Shown: positions 22,975-35,243 of the stretch, piece after piece
How the letters are laid out: every line of letters starts with the position of its first letter
How positions within the stretch are numbered: the stretch's first letter is position 1
Origin: Candidula unifasciata
Lineage: Eukaryota > Mollusca > Gastropoda > Stylommatophora > Geomitridae
Reading direction: 5' to 3'
NCBI GenBank assembly: GCA_905116865.2
Contig: CAJHNH020001154.1
Coordinates: forward strand, 186,001 to 250,000
Length of the DNA stretch: 64,000 bases
The notes under the pieces: generated by a model
The model's input: the letters and a program-made list of their open reading frames with translations, nothing else
What the model was told of the DNA's origin: nothing
The model's database searches: none
Position numbers and translations under genes: made by a program

Positions 22975-25195
22975 ACTGTCATTGTAGGTTAACCTTAACT
23001 CTGGGATTGACTGTTATTGTAGGTTAACCTTAACTTTGGGATTGACTGTTATTGTAGGTTAACCTTAACTCTGGGATTGACTGTTATTGTAGGTTAACCT
23101 TAACTTTGGGATTGACTGTTATTGTAGGTTAACCTTAACTTTGGGATTGACTGTCATTGTAGGGTAGCCTTAACTTTGGGACTGACTGTTATTGTATGGT
23201 AGCCTTAACTCTTCTTTCTTCTTCGCGTTCACCGGCTGTAAACTCCAGCGGAAAGTTCTGGTTGCTCGTCCAGTTCTGGACTGCAGTCCTGTTCCAGAAC
23301 CTGAGTTTTGCGTGTGCATCCATTTGACAGATCTGTATGCAGACTGTTGGTTCCTTGCCTCTCAGGCAGTTGCACTCCGACTTCGAAGGAAGCTCCCAGT
23401 TAGTCGACTCTTACGACACGCTCTTGTTTTTCCCATAGTAGGGCCCCAGAACCCACACGGGGAGCCTTAACTCTGAGACAGGCTGTCATTTTAGAGTAGC
23501 CCCCAACTCTGGGACAGACTGTCATTATAGGGAAACCTTAACTCTGGAACAGACTGTCATTGTAGAGTAGCCCCAACTCTGGGACAGACTGTCATTATAG
23601 GTTAGCCTTAACTCTGGGACAGGCTATCATTATAGGGTAGCCTTAACTTTGGGACAGACTGTCATTGTTGAGTAGCCCCAACTCTGGGACAGACTGTCAT
23701 TATACGGTAGCCTTAACTCTGGGACAGACTGTCATTGTAGAGTAGCCCCAACTCTGGAACAGACTGTCATTATAGGGTAGCCTTAACTCTGGGACAGACT
23801 GTCATTGTAGAGTAGCCCCAACTCTGGGATGGACTGTCATTATAGGGTAGCCTTAACTTTGGGACAGACTGTCATTATAGGGTAGCCTTAACTTTGGGAC
23901 AGACTGTCATTATAGGGTAGCCTTAACTTTGGGACAGACTGTCATTATAGGGTAGCCTTAACTTTGGGACGGACTGTCATTGTAGAGTAGCCCCAACTCT
24001 GGGACAGACTGTCATTATAGGGTAGCCTTAACTTTGTGACAGACTGTCATTATAGGGTAGCCTTAACTTTGGGACAGGCTGTCATTGTAGAGTAGCCCCA
24101 ACTCTGGCACAGACTGTCATTGTAAGGTAGGCTTAACTCTAGGACTGACTGTCACTGAAGGGTAGCCTCAACTCTGGGACAGAATGTCATTGTGAGGTAG
24201 CCTCAACTCTAGGACAGACTGTCATTGTAAGGTAGCCTCAACTGGGACAGACTGTCATTGTAGAGTAGCCTCAACTCTGGGACAGACTGTCATTGCAAGG
24301 TAGGCTTAACTCTGGGACAGACTGTCATTGTAGGGTAGCCTTAACTCTGGGACAGACTGTCATTGTAAGGTAGCCTCAACTCTAGGACAGACTGTCATTG
24401 TAAGGTAGCCTCAACTGGGACAGACTGTCATTGTTGAGTAGCCTCAACTCTGGGACAGACTGTCATTATAAGGTAGCCTCAACTCTAGGACAGACTGTCA
24501 TTGTAAGGTAGCCTCAACTCTGGCACAGACTGTCATTGTAGAGTAGCCTCAACTCTGGGACAGACTGTCATTGTAGGGTAGCCTCAACTGGGACAGACTG
24601 TCATTGTAGAGTAGCCTTAACTCTGGGACAGACTGTCATTGTAGGGTAGCCTTAACTGGGACAGACTGTCATTGTAGAAGAGCCCCAACTCTGGGACAGA
24701 ATGTCATTGAAAGGTAGGCCTAACTCTGAGACAGACTGTCATTGTAGGGTAGCCTCAACTCTGGGACAGACTGTCATTGTAGGGTAGCCTCAACTGGGAC
24801 AGACTGTCATTGTAGGGTAGCCTCAACTCTAGGACAGACTTTCATTGTAGGGTAGCCTCAACTCTAGGACAGACTGTCATTGTAGGGTAGCCTCAACTCT
24901 AGGACAGACTTTCATTGTAGGGTAGCCTCAACTCTAGGACAGACTGTCATTGTAGGGTAGCCTCAACTCTAGGACAGACTTTCATTGTAGGGTAGCCTCA
25001 ACTCTAGGACAGACTGTCATTATAGGGTAGCCTCAACTCTAGGACAGACTGTCATTGTAGGGTAGCCTCAACTCTAGGACAGACTTTCATTGTAGGGTAG
25101 CCTCAACTGGGACAGACTGTCATTGTAGGGTAGCCTCAACTGGGACAGACTGTCATTGTAGAGTAGCCTCAACTCTGGGACTGACTGTCATCTTC
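22975..25195. repeat. 35-bp minisatellite, interrupted once
   Basis: About 55 copies of a 35-bp unit around GGTAGCCTTAACTCTGGGAC, with CAACTCT, CCCCAACTCT and shortened CAACTGGGAC classes. The left 200 bp (GGTTAACCTTAACTCTGGGA) is a distinct older subfamily. The array is broken at 23213-23462 by a SINE-like insertion. No coding potential. Confidence 0.96.
23213..23462 (-). mobile_element. SINE-like insertion with target-site duplication
   Basis: A 250-bp single-copy block sits in the 35-bp array. The 12 bases AGCCTTAACTCT occur at its left edge (23201-23212) and again at its right edge (23463-23474), at the same point of the repeat unit, as a target-site duplication would produce. On the minus strand it ends in GAACGCGAAGAAGAAAGAAG, a GAA-rich tail like that of the LINE ending near 26771, which suggests a shared mobilising machinery. 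The body contains CGTGTCGTAAGAGTCGACTA, which I associate with widespread invertebrate SINEs but cannot verify. A 92-codon open frame across it is not considered real. Confidence 0.7.
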
Positions 25196-25289
25196 CTGTC
25201 TTGCTGTGATTTGTTACATGGGGGATGTAGCTGTATTCCTCCATTCTGTTTTATCCTAACAATTGTTTTACTATTGTGCTAGAAATCCA

Positions 25290-26045
25290 ATCTAGCACCT
25301 TTGGCCTCTCTCATCAACATTCATCTAGTGGTATTTGTGGGAAGTCCTGGTTCCTTAAATCCATGTGTAAGTGTCTGTTTGGTAGTTCTTTGTTCGCTTA
25401 TCTTATCAACATTCATTTGGCAGTATTTGTGGGAAGTCCTGGTGCCTTAAATCCACTTATAAGTGTCTGTTTGGTAGTTCTTTGTTCGCTTCTCTCATTG
25501 CCATTCATCTGACCGTATTTGTGTAAGTCCTGGTTCCTTAAATCCATGTGTAAGTGTCTGTTTGGTAGTTCTTTGTTCGCTTCTCTGATTGCCATTCATC
25601 TGACCGTATTTGTGGTAAGTCCTGGTTCCTTAAATCCATGTGTAAGTGTCTGTTTGGTAGTTCTTTGTTTGCTTTTCTCATTGACATTCATCTGACCGTA
25701 TTTGTGGGAAGTCCTGGTTCCTTAAATCCATGTGTAAGTGTCTGTTTGGTAGTTCTTTGTTCGCTTCTCTCATCAACATTCATCTGACCGTATTTGTGGG
25801 AAGTCCTGGTTCCTTAAATTCATGTGTAAGTGTCTGTTTGGTAGTTCTTTGTTCGCTTCTCTTATCGACATTCTTCTCATGGTATTTGTGGGAAGTCTTT
25901 ATAACTTAAATATACGTTTAAGTGTCTGTTTGGTATTTCTTTGTTCGCTTCTCTCATTGCCATTCATCTGACCGTATTTGTGGGATGTCCTGGTTCCTTA
26001 AATCCACATGTAAGTGTCTGTTTGGTAGTTCTTTGTTTACTTCTC
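25290..26045. repeat. About 95-bp minisatellite, eight copies
   Basis: Copies share GGGAAGTCCTGGTTCCTTAA, CATGTGTAAGTGTCTG, TTGGTAGTTCTTTGTTCGCT and ATTCATCTGACCGTATTTGT. Divergence between copies is higher than in the 31-bp or 60-bp arrays. Each unit contains ATGTGTAAGTG, a donor-like motif, but no exon is attached here. Confidence 0.92.
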
Positions 26046-26333
26046 TTTAGAGTAAAACATAGTGAAGGGTTGGACCAACTAACAAGTCATGACCTAACAA
26101 ACAGTACGGAACAGGGAGAGAGCTGCTATAGCCAGTGCTAAAGGACTAGACTGACGGGTAACAAGGAGTCACTGATGCTAACACGACTGTTTGGCCTAAA
26201 CATTACTAAGCAGAGTTATGCCATCTTCAAGGCCTATATAAGAGATATGACAAGAGAAGGTCAGTGGAGCAGATGTGCCACATGCGCTTAAGCGGTTTGA
26301 GCTTTGTTTATGTATGCAATAATAATAATTAGT
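26046..26333. other. Intergenic sequence, unassigned
   Basis: About 290 bases of non-repetitive sequence between the 95-bp array and a LINE insertion, ending in AATAATAATAATTAGT. No gene or element is recognised. Confidence 0.5.
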
Positions 26334-26348
26334 AGTGCCGTGGTTATC

Positions 26349-26771
26349 AATGTCAGACTTGGACATTAACAAAAGAACACTAGAGAAGACTAACCACCTG
26401 TGAAATGAGATGTTTGAGGATGGCTGCGAATAAAACCAGAAGAGATCGAGTGAGAAACGATGTGATTACAAGAACTATTGGAACCATACCCATCGTTACA
26501 TTTATTGAGAAGCAAAGAATGAAATGGTTTGGTCACCTAGTGAGAATGGAACCAACGATGCCAGCATCAAGAGCATACAACATGAAAATCGAAACACCAA
26601 GAGGCAGGGGAAGACCAAGAAGAATATGGATTGAAGGAGTCACGGACAACTTGAGACTTCATAACATCACGGCATATGAAGCGACTGAGCGCGCCCTGGC
26701 TCGGTTGCCGATCATCTGATAGACTGCAACGCCTAGCGGCACAAGCAGATTTTTACAAAAGAAGAAGAAGA
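26349..26771 (+). mobile_element. 5'-truncated non-LTR retrotransposon (LINE), 3' end
   Basis: The frame ending at 26719 encodes the C-terminal tail typical of many LINE reverse transcriptase proteins. It runs MRCLRMAANKTRRDRVRNDV, then RMKWFGHLVRM, then PRGRGRPRRIWIEGV. The insertion is flanked by a 15-bp duplication with one mismatch (AGTGCCGTGGTTATC at 26334-26348, AGTGCCGTGGTCATC at 26772-26786). It ends in a (GAA)n tail and lacks everything upstream of the last 110 or so codons, so it is a dead-on-arrival copy. The family cannot be named without a library search. Confidence 0.85.
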
Positions 26772-26786
26772 AGTGCCGTGGTCATC

Positions 26787-27200
26787 TCGGTCACATGCAT
26801 GAAGGAAAGTTAAAGCCGTTGTGATATGTATTAGTAGATGCAACATTCCTCATCTCAGGTGCCAGCTTGCCCTGTGCTGGTGTTTTAGAACCTCATGCAA
26901 GACGCCTGCTGCACGCCCCCCCCCCCTTTTTTTCTCCCTCGGGCGCTACGAATAAAAGAAAATGGGCATAAACTAAGCTGGCAGGGGAACTCAGCGTTGG
27001 TGGCTTCCAGAGATGCATTACCCAGAAATCGTTTGGCTCTCATCGGCCCATATCCAATACATGGGTGATAACGTCATTTGGAACATGGATAAAGCCCGCT
27101 GGCTGAATATCATACTGTCTGACAAACCTCGGTTCCAGTGTCTTTCGAGGTACTACTGATTAGGCTCAGAGTCCTTAGTCAGGTGTCGAGCAGCACCTGA
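26787..27200. other. Intergenic sequence with a C/T run
   Basis: Single-copy sequence containing a C9/T7 run near 26919. No gene recognised. Its right part may include the 3' untranslated end of the minus-strand retrotransposon that follows. Confidence 0.4.
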
Positions 27201-27650
27201 CTGTGAATTGTTGAGACTTATCCGTAAACTAGCAATAAGAATAAACTCACAGGGAGCAAGTACAGCGGGGATCTACAGTCATCAGTAGAAATTATCCTCT
27301 TTCGACACACGTTTCGGCCCACGATTCCTAAACGTATTTGGAGGTTGGCCCACCTGAGTTCATGAAGCTCAGGGCTGCTTCCCCGCTGCACAGAATTACC
27401 GGATGGTGTTATTATTTCGGCCAGAGACAAGACGACTTAGTGGTTTCGAAGGAGGTACTGTGAGATAAGAAGCCGCCGCGACAGCGTAATTAGAACAGTC
27501 CGCATGCCTGGACGACCGAGCGACTTTGGTTTACCGGACACATGTTGGACTTTTATTAGCAGTTGGCAGAGGGACACTGGCAGACAATTCGTACACGATG
27601 GACTTTTCAAAGGGATAAGAAACTCTTTTCCACTAGATACCCGGACCAGC

Positions 27651-29744
27651 TCACCGAGGCCCGTCCCCTACGTTGTTGCGCTGCGTCCAAAGCCAGCTAG
27701 AGGCCCTTTCGGCCACCTCTCCCAGTTTTTTGAGTGCTCGTTTCCGTTCATTACCGCGCAATCCTAATTCTTTCACCACATTGTAGAGCGAAGTGGAAAC
27801 GAGGCCTCTCGCTCCCACTTCGACGGCAAATACCCGTACTGTGTAAGCCTCGTTTCTCCTCAAACCGGCTGCTAAATCACTGTACTTCTCGAGCTTGTAC
27901 AAATGATTCTCCTCCATACGCGACTCAAACGGGACCGTCAACTCAATCAGGATGAGTTGCCGTTTTTGCGCAGAATGGAGAACGATGTCCGGTCGCAGGC
28001 CGGTTTTACGGATCAACTCGGGATACCGTTCATGGCCTGGCAGATCAACCGCCAGTAACCAGTCCCTCGCAGAGTCTAGTACAGATGGAGCGAATGCGTT
28101 TTTGTTGACCTTACCAATCGGAACCTGCCCAGCCTTGAGGAAACGAATGGGGGCGATACTAGAACTGGCTCTGGCGTTAGCCCTCATTCTAGCCTGGTCG
28201 ACAACGGCTGCTAACTCCTTTAGCACCTTGTTGTGGCGCCAGGTATATCGGCCTTGACCTAGGGCTTTCCTGCACGCGGACAGGACGTGCTCAAGAGTTT
28301 GCTTTGATTTGCACAACGGGCAAGTCGGATCGTTGGTCGCAGACCATTTAACCATATTAACGCCGGACGGTAATACATCGTACGCCGAACGAACGATAAA
28401 GCTCAGTCGCAGCGGGGTCATCCGCCAGATCTCTGCCCATGTGAGTACTCTTGGCAATGCGCTCTCCAGGCTGACCCAATGGCCCTGCTGCGACTGTTGG
28501 GCTGCTTTCTGAACTCGAACCTCGTTTTCGTTGTCCCTCACCGTTTGTATTACCATGTCTCGGCGCTCTTTGGCTGAGGCCTTTGACCACCAATTGACTT
28601 TCCCGTGCCCTAGGCCTCGACGGTCGGTTTGTGTGTAACCCATTATCTCTTTCAATTTTAGTGCGTTCTGAGCAGATTCTATCGCATCGAGGACCCTCCA
28701 CTTGGTACCAGTCTTTAGAGCAGGCTGGACAGCGATGACATTTGGGTCTGAAGACTCGCGCAGAAGCATGGCGAGTCTTACTTTGCCGACTTTAAACTCT
28801 TCTGTTATTGATTTGAACGGAAGTACCAGCTTAGCCTGCTTACAATACAGAGCCACGTCGGTCAGACAAGGCGGTGCACCAATCCACTTTCTTAAGGCTG
28901 TGTTGATTTTCTTTTCCATGGCTTCCACTGCAGTCATCGTCACCTCGTAGACTAGCAGTGGCCATAGGAGTTTCGGAATCAACATGAATTGGAGACACCA
29001 TACCTTGAATTTCCCGACCAGCCTGCATCGCTCGATCGCGAGCAGGCCTGTAGCCAGTGACTCATGTATTCGCCGGACTTCCGCTCTGTCAGATAACTTT
29101 GAATCGTAAACGCGACCGAGGCTCTTCACCGGTTCCTCCAGAACCGTAGGGATCTTGTTCCTTGCCACCGTAAAACTGGTCGCCGACACCCTGCCCTTAT
29201 GGATTGACAGACTCCTCGATTTCTGCGGTTTGAACTGCATACCGCTCCATTGGACCACCGCGTCCAATCTTTTCAGGATCGTGCGGGCAGACTCCTCGCT
29301 GCCCGTTATTATAGTCGTGTCATCCATAAATGCGCGTAGTGGCGGCAGCCAGTGATCCCCTATTTGAAGGCCCAGTCCATAGCCGGCCGCCCCGTCTAAC
29401 ATGATCTGCATTGCCATGACAAACAGTATAGGTGAGATCGTACAGCCCATAGCTATCCCAATCTGCAACTCAGTCCACCTCGTGGTAAACGTCGAGGTAG
29501 AGAAGCGCAAAGCGAACTTGGAGAAATATTGCTCGACCATTTGACTGATCTGTGTCGGTACGTGAAACATGCGAAGGGCTCGCCACAGTAGCCTATGGGG
29601 GACTGCCCCGTAGGCGTTGGCTAAGTCCAACCATATAACGTGCAAATCGGTTCTCTCATGCTTGGCTCTCTGGATAGCCTCCCAAATCATGGTCGCGTGT
29701 TCAAGGCACCCAGGAACGCCTGGAATGCCACCCTTCTGAAACAC
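27651..29744 (-). pseudogene. R2/R4/HERO-group retrotransposon: RT and restriction-like endonuclease
   Basis: A 697-codon open frame on the minus strand. Reverse transcriptase motifs are present: GIPGVPGCLEHATMIW, the block-A aspartates in WLDLANAYGAVPH (residues about 38-50), GCTISPILFVMAM, and the catalytic AFMDDTTII (FMDD at about 139-142). A CCHC zinc knuckle CPLCKSKQTLEHVLSAC follows (C475, C478, H486, C491). Then comes the restriction-like endonuclease signature RPDIVL...LIELTVP (RPD at 584-586, acidic residue at 601). This order, with the endonuclease C-terminal to the RT, defines the single-ORF RLE class of LINEs (R2, R4/Dong, HERO, NeSL). The stop is at 27651-27653. The upstream part of the same protein continues at 29745-31039 in other frames, separated by frameshifts. 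It is not inserted in rDNA here. Confidence 0.93.
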
Positions 29745-30733
29745 TCGTATCTATGTACTTGTTAGTCATCAGATACTGTGTGAGCCGGCGAGCCATGACT
29801 GAGAAGAATATCTTACCCTCAACATTCAACAGCGAGATGGGCCTGTATTGGGAAAGACTCTTCGAGTCCTGCTCTTTGGGAATGTAGACCCCATTTGCCT
29901 TTGACCACTCTGGACATATGTGATTGCGGATCCACGCTTGTCTCAACAAGACGTGAAGCATTTTTAAGGATTTTCGGGCAACGCTTGTAAAGAACGTACG
30001 GAACACCGTTCGGACCTGGGGCAGACTTGCCGCTGGCCTTTTTCACAACGTCCTCAACCTCAGACCAAAGGGGAGGTACCAGTTTAAATGGTACCTTCGT
30101 CACCGAAGGCTGTTTGAGTCCGCTAAGGATCTCTGGATTGTCATCGAGAGGCTCTCTCCTCTTTTTATCCGAGTACATCTTGCGTAGATGTAGCTCTAGT
30201 TCTTCCTGACTGACAACCAGAGTCCCAGACTTCGGTTGCTCGAATAGACCTCGGGCAAACTGATACGGGTCCCTAAAGAATTTCTCTCGCTCCCTTTTGG
30301 TTCTTCGTCTGTTGTTACAGAAACGCTCGGCACGACAGAGGGCACTGTGTTTGTTCTTTAAATGCAACCAAACTTCGCACAGCCCCTCCCGTTCGCTGCC
30401 TGTAGCGGCTTTGAACCGTTTTCTGAGGGCATTCTTGTCTGCCCGACACTTCAGAATGTCCCTCTGCCTCCTGCTAGTATTCTGCTTGGCACCCGGCTGT
30501 GCCTTTACTACTGTCCCGAACTCGCGGGAGCAGTGTTCATATATTACATCACCAAATTTAGTAAGCTTGTCGCCTAGCGACTTCTTGTTTAGAGTTTGTT
30601 TAAGTACCTCACATAATGTAGCCTCCAACTTACACCACACCACCTTCTCGCTCGCAGGTGGAAACCTGATCTTGGAACGCACTTCTTCAGAAATCATCAA
30701 ACGTGCTCCTCCGCAGTCGACGTCATGGGCCTC
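29745..30733 (-). pseudogene. Same retrotransposon: N-terminal RT region, two frameshifts
   Basis: Continuing upstream on the minus strand, the frame down to about 29966 holds a basic linker and SGKSAPGPNGVPYVLYKRCP, the first RT block. It then moves to a second frame (HVLLRQAWIRNHICPEWSKA, KEQDSKSLSQYRPISLLNVE, GKIFFSVMARRLTQYLM) before re-entering the frame of the 27651-29744 segment. The first shift coincides with a run of five T on the plus strand (29961-29965), the second with a run of three A (29738-29740). Both are homopolymers, so either could be a sequencing or assembly error rather than a real mutation. Confidence 0.88.
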
Positions 30734-30736
30734 TCA

Positions 30737-31039
30737 GGGCGAGTGGGGTTCACCCTGCCCGTCGTACCCTGACGACTCAGAAACTATCACAGGAGTGGTA
30801 GTTTTGCGACGGCGTTTACTGCGTGGAGCACCCTCGCATTTCATTCTTCCGGCATGCGTTCTCAGACCATGCAACCCCGTGAAGCTTTTCCCACATGTAC
30901 AGAGCCAGCCCGGACGTTGGGCGAGTGTCTCAGTCCGGGGGCTAGCAAAGTCGTCAACGAGGGTATCAATCAGATTGGGCCCTTCATTCTCCCCCCCTTT
31001 CGGAGGGCCCTGGGGGCATATTTCATTGTGGTCGTAAGA
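30737..31039 (-). pseudogene. Same retrotransposon: N-terminal zinc finger
   Basis: Upstream of an in-frame TGA (30734-30736, minus strand) the frame remains open to a TAA near 31060. It encodes a Pro/Gly-rich leader, then a finger of the form CTCGKSFTGLHGLRTHAGRM followed by KC, and a basic run SKRRRK. A single N-terminal zinc finger next to a basic patch is the DNA-binding module expected in R2/HERO-type proteins. With one stop and two homopolymer frameshifts in more than 3.3 kb, this copy is young. The true start codon and the 5' end of the element were not located. Confidence 0.75.
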
Positions 31040-31059
31040 AATCGGAGGTATTATACTGT

Positions 31060-33320
31060 GTTAGGGGTGATCAACCCGGTCCACAGTCTAGCAGATTGGA
31101 TCTCGGTTTAGACGAGCAACATTTCCTGGGAGCGGTATCTCACGGCTCTGTCCTGTTGCATATCATACATGTTTTAGATGTCCAACCACCGAATGTCTTT
31201 CTGTGTGAGAGACAGGGCCGATAGACATCCCACTGTGCAAAGACAAGGTACGAATGTCCACTAACCATTGGTCCCGCGTAACTGAGTGTGGGGACCAAAC
31301 TGAGAAGCTACGCCTAATGCTTGTCTTCTGATACTGTTTAGCTTGGTGTCACTATTGCATCAACCTTAAGGGTGTCTTACATGCTGAAGAGGATTGTGCC
31401 TGTCTGTGTGGTTATCAAAGTCTTGGACCTGCAGCTGCTCCGTGTTGATCCACAAGGGGCGCAGCCTGTGATTAGTGGTAAGGGAAGACAACATACAGAT
31501 GTTATGTTAAACAGTCGTGCAAAGGCTGTAAGGATTTCTTGGCTGAGTCCAGCACCAGGGCGTCATGTGTCAGCTCTGTATTTATGGACGCCCCCTGGTA
31601 TGCCAAGATGGCTGACAGTCAGTGCTAGACAGGAGAGATGATGGTTGGTCGGTGGCAGTGAATACCCTAATGTAAGGGCGTTCGTGTAAGAACGATATGT
31701 GTAAAGATGAGAGTAGGTATGTACTTATGTATAAGGAAATATGTGTATGCGAGATTGGTATGGGTGGACAATTGTTTAAGATGAATACACCAGACAGTGT
31801 GTATAATGTGAGTGGTATGGGCTGACTTATCGATAGGAAAGAGTGAATATAGATGATAAAAAGGCATATATGAAAGACTATACAGATGTATAAATGGGCC
31901 AGCATATGGAATGGTATGGGCAAGAACCACAAAAAAGTATATAACCCATAACCAGCCACTGTCTGTGTGGATGTTTAGACCTGGATGTAAGGATGCCCAC
32001 ACCTGGTTGTGTGCAACCATACACTCCCGGGGTTCTATGTGTAATATGTTTACATGGGACTACAGGATGAACGGGTGCATGTATGCGTGTGAAATCGTAC
32101 GAACATATAAATTATTGAGAATAAATGTAATGAGGAGCGCACTCAAGCAAGAAACTCATCACCACTCATCATCCACATCCACCACCAGAACGTGCTTGGA
32201 ACATAACAGACAGGTCAAAAGTTAGGAGCTAGACGTAACCAGATACTTGACACGAACAAACTGTTTAACAGACAATATTACCACACTGATGACACTAAAG
32301 GACATACAAGATAATCGTCACAATAGTGGAAAAGTCGTGTGAGCAACACTTGAGTAAGTATGAAACACGGACGTATATGCAGACTGATGAATGTGCAAGT
32401 GTGTATGCTCCTACGGGTGGATGAACATGTTTACATGAATGTAAGTTTTAGAATGATTGCATTAATAGGCAGGTATGCAAGAGAACGCAAGTGTAGGAAA
32501 TGTCAAACAGGTATGTATCCATATGGTTCTGCATGCATGGATATGTGTGAAAGAGAGCGCAAACATATGTGAGGGTATGGATACTCGTTTGTATGTATGC
32601 ATACACTTGATGGTGTTCATCCATATACCTCGGGGATTCATACCTATAGTCATCTTATTCTACATCCTGCATCTAACATAAACATGACTGGTGGGACTCA
32701 CAATAGGATAAGACTGACAGCAAATAAGGAAGACAATAAATCTATACTGACTGGACCAGAGCACCTAACCGCCAATTCCACCCCCCCCCCCCTTCCCCCT
32801 CCGATGGTACGATGGTAAAGACTGGTGAGACTGATGCGTATTTCATGGATCTGTTATTTACATACGTACACCGGAGTCTAGCTACCTACCCAGACTGACA
32901 CAATCAGACCACACTCTAACAAACGACGGATAGAATCATTGTGAGTCTCCACCTAACATTTCACACACATCTCCATGATATGATTAACCAGTTTTTATTG
33001 CAGGAAGACAACTATAAGACCATTACTGTCACACGCGGAATATTTTCGCATTTCGAGTCTATCCAAACCCAAAAACTGTCTTCAGTACTTTTCGGTAAAG
33101 TAAAATACTCACAATTTTAAAACTTTAAACGATAGTGGTAGCGGTATGACATAAAAGAAAGAAGCATTAAGCCCATAGACGGCGAAAATATCAAAACTTT
33201 AGCCACGAATGTGGCACAAATAAACAAGACCACAAATATAGCCGAAGACTGTTGGCAGCTTTAGCTCGCTTGCAGCAGGTTGAACGTGGCTGATTTTTTC
33301 TTTAAAAGAATTAGAATTGG
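31060..33320. other. Intergenic, no gene recognised
   Basis: About 2.2 kb. The first few hundred bases may be the 5' untranslated part of the minus-strand retrotransposon. From about 31650 to 32660 the sequence is rich in TGTATG/CATACA words, probably an old decayed simple repeat. A C10 run lies near 32780. Short open frames on both strands show no domain or splice support. Confidence 0.45.
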
Positions 33321-33321
33321 A

Positions 33322-34206
33322 TTTACACATAAAACAAGAGTACGAATACGTGCAAAATGACACCATTTACACATAAAACAAGAGTACGAATACGTGCAAG
33401 ATGACACCATTTACACTTAAAACAAGAGTATGAATACGTGCAAGATGACACCATTTACACATAGAACAAGAGTACGAATACGTGCAAGATGGCACCATTT
33501 ACACATAAAACAAGAGTACGAATACGTGCAAAATGACACCATTTACACATAAAACAAGAGTACGAATACGTGCAAGATGACACCATTTACACATAAAACA
33601 AGAGTACGAATACGTGCAAAATGACACCATTTACACATAAAACAAGAGTACGAATACGTGCAAGATGACACCATTTACACATAGAACAAGAGTACGAATA
33701 CGTGCAAGATGACACCATTTACACATAGAACAAGAGTACGAATACGTGCAAGATGACACCATTTACACATAAAACAAGAGTACGAATACGTGCAAAATGA
33801 CACCATTTACACATAAAACAAGAGTACGAATACGTGCAAGATGACACCATTTACACATAAAACAAGAGTACGAATACGTGCAAGATGACACCATTTACAC
33901 ATAAAACAAGAGTACGAATACGTGCAAGATGACACCATTTACACATAAAACAAGAGTACGAATACGTGCAAGATGACACCATTTACACATAAAACAAGAG
34001 TACGAATACGTGCAAAATGACACCATTTACACATAAAACAAGAGTACGAATACGTGCAAGATGACACCATTTACACATAAAACAAGAGTACGAATACGTG
34101 CAAAATGACACCATTTACACATAGAACAAGAGTACGAATACGTGCAAGATGACACCATTTACACATAAAACAAGAGTACGAATACGTGCAAGATGGCACC
34201 ATTTCC
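33322..34206. repeat. 44-bp minisatellite, about 20 copies
   Basis: Regular copies of a 44-bp unit around ACAAGAGTACGAATACGTGC, with A/G alternatives at AAAATGACACC versus AAGATGACACC and ATAAAAC versus ATAGAAC. No relation to the other 44-bp array at the left window edge. Confidence 0.96.
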
Positions 34207-34905
34207 GAAAGCCCAACACAAATAGGAAGTGCCCAAATAGCTCTGGACCACATGTTGCCAGATACTTGGGATGTCCATATCTGCAACAGTGCAGAGAGAC
34301 GATGAGAACAGCCATCAAAGAGAGCTGACCCTATAAAGAAGTGGCATAAAGAACAACTTCGACTGGCGGCTTACAGGTTCTACAAAGAAGCTGAGTAAAA
34401 ATAAGATTCTCCTAGACCAGAGGAAGTCTTACCAAGCCAGCATTATGATGACGCCATGGAATATCTCATATGGAGACGCGGATGAAGACAGCCTACAGAG
34501 AACACTACAAGTGCCAGAGCAAGACCAAGACAACAACTGAGGTCCTACTCGTATATACCGTGTAGTGGAAACCACCGACACATCACACGATGGAACAAAC
34601 CACATGACTGACTCCAACAGAGCGATCACAATAGCAGATACATTCTGAAAACGAAACAGAGGACAGCAACCAGTGGCAGAGAACATATAATCCGACAACA
34701 TAAAGTGCACTAAACTAAGATGGGGCCCTACAAGCAACACGCAGCAAACCTAGCTCGACAGATATGGCAGCTACAATACTCAGAAACGCACAATGAAATA
34801 GGAGCATGAACAGGAGCCAAAATAGGCAGCGGCGGACCTTGGTCAATTCAGGTTAATGATGTTAGTTGTACACACCAACCATGCCCTGGCCACCCCCTCA
34901 GTATG

Positions 34906-34908
<3 letters not shown>
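34207..34908. other. Intergenic, probably decayed transposon
   Basis: About 700 bases of higher-GC, non-repetitive sequence with many short interrupted frames on both strands. It has the texture of an old coding element, but no motif is clear enough to name. Confidence 0.35.
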
Positions 34909-34978
<70 letters not shown>

Positions 34979-35135
34979 TTTAGATACAGACAGCCATGCA
35001 AGATAGCCGTATGTACACACATACACACATACATACACATACATACACACATACATCCATACATCCATACACGCATACACGCACACACGCACGCAGGCAG
35101 GCAGGCAAACATACAGACAGACAGACCGACAGACC
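34909..35135. repeat. (TA)n microsatellite followed by CA/CAGA-rich simple sequence
   Basis: About 65 bp of pure (TA)n at 34909-34975 is followed by ACACATACA, CATCCATA, CAGGCAGG and ACAGACAG runs. Tyr/Ile and Cys/Met periodic peptides in this interval are simple-repeat translations. Confidence 0.93.
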
Positions 35136-35243
35136 GACATCACCAGGCCACTGTCACTTCACTCACGCCATCATTCCACGAATCAGTCATGTCCCCAGAC
35201 TTGAAAAGCACAGGAATTCTGTTACTTGTGGACACCAGCTCCC

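Noticed and set aside
23192..23470. A 92-codon plus-strand open frame
   Set aside because: It coincides with a SINE-like insertion flanked by a target duplication inside a minisatellite, and starts and ends in repeat sequence.
27734..31037. Plus-strand frames opposite the retrotransposon (for example 30297-31037)
   Set aside because: They are antisense shadows of the minus-strand RT/endonuclease frame, which has clear domain motifs.
31582..32020. Ile/Leu/His-rich minus-strand frames of 117-125 codons
   Set aside because: They come from TGTATG/CATACA-rich low-complexity DNA; composition explains the openness.
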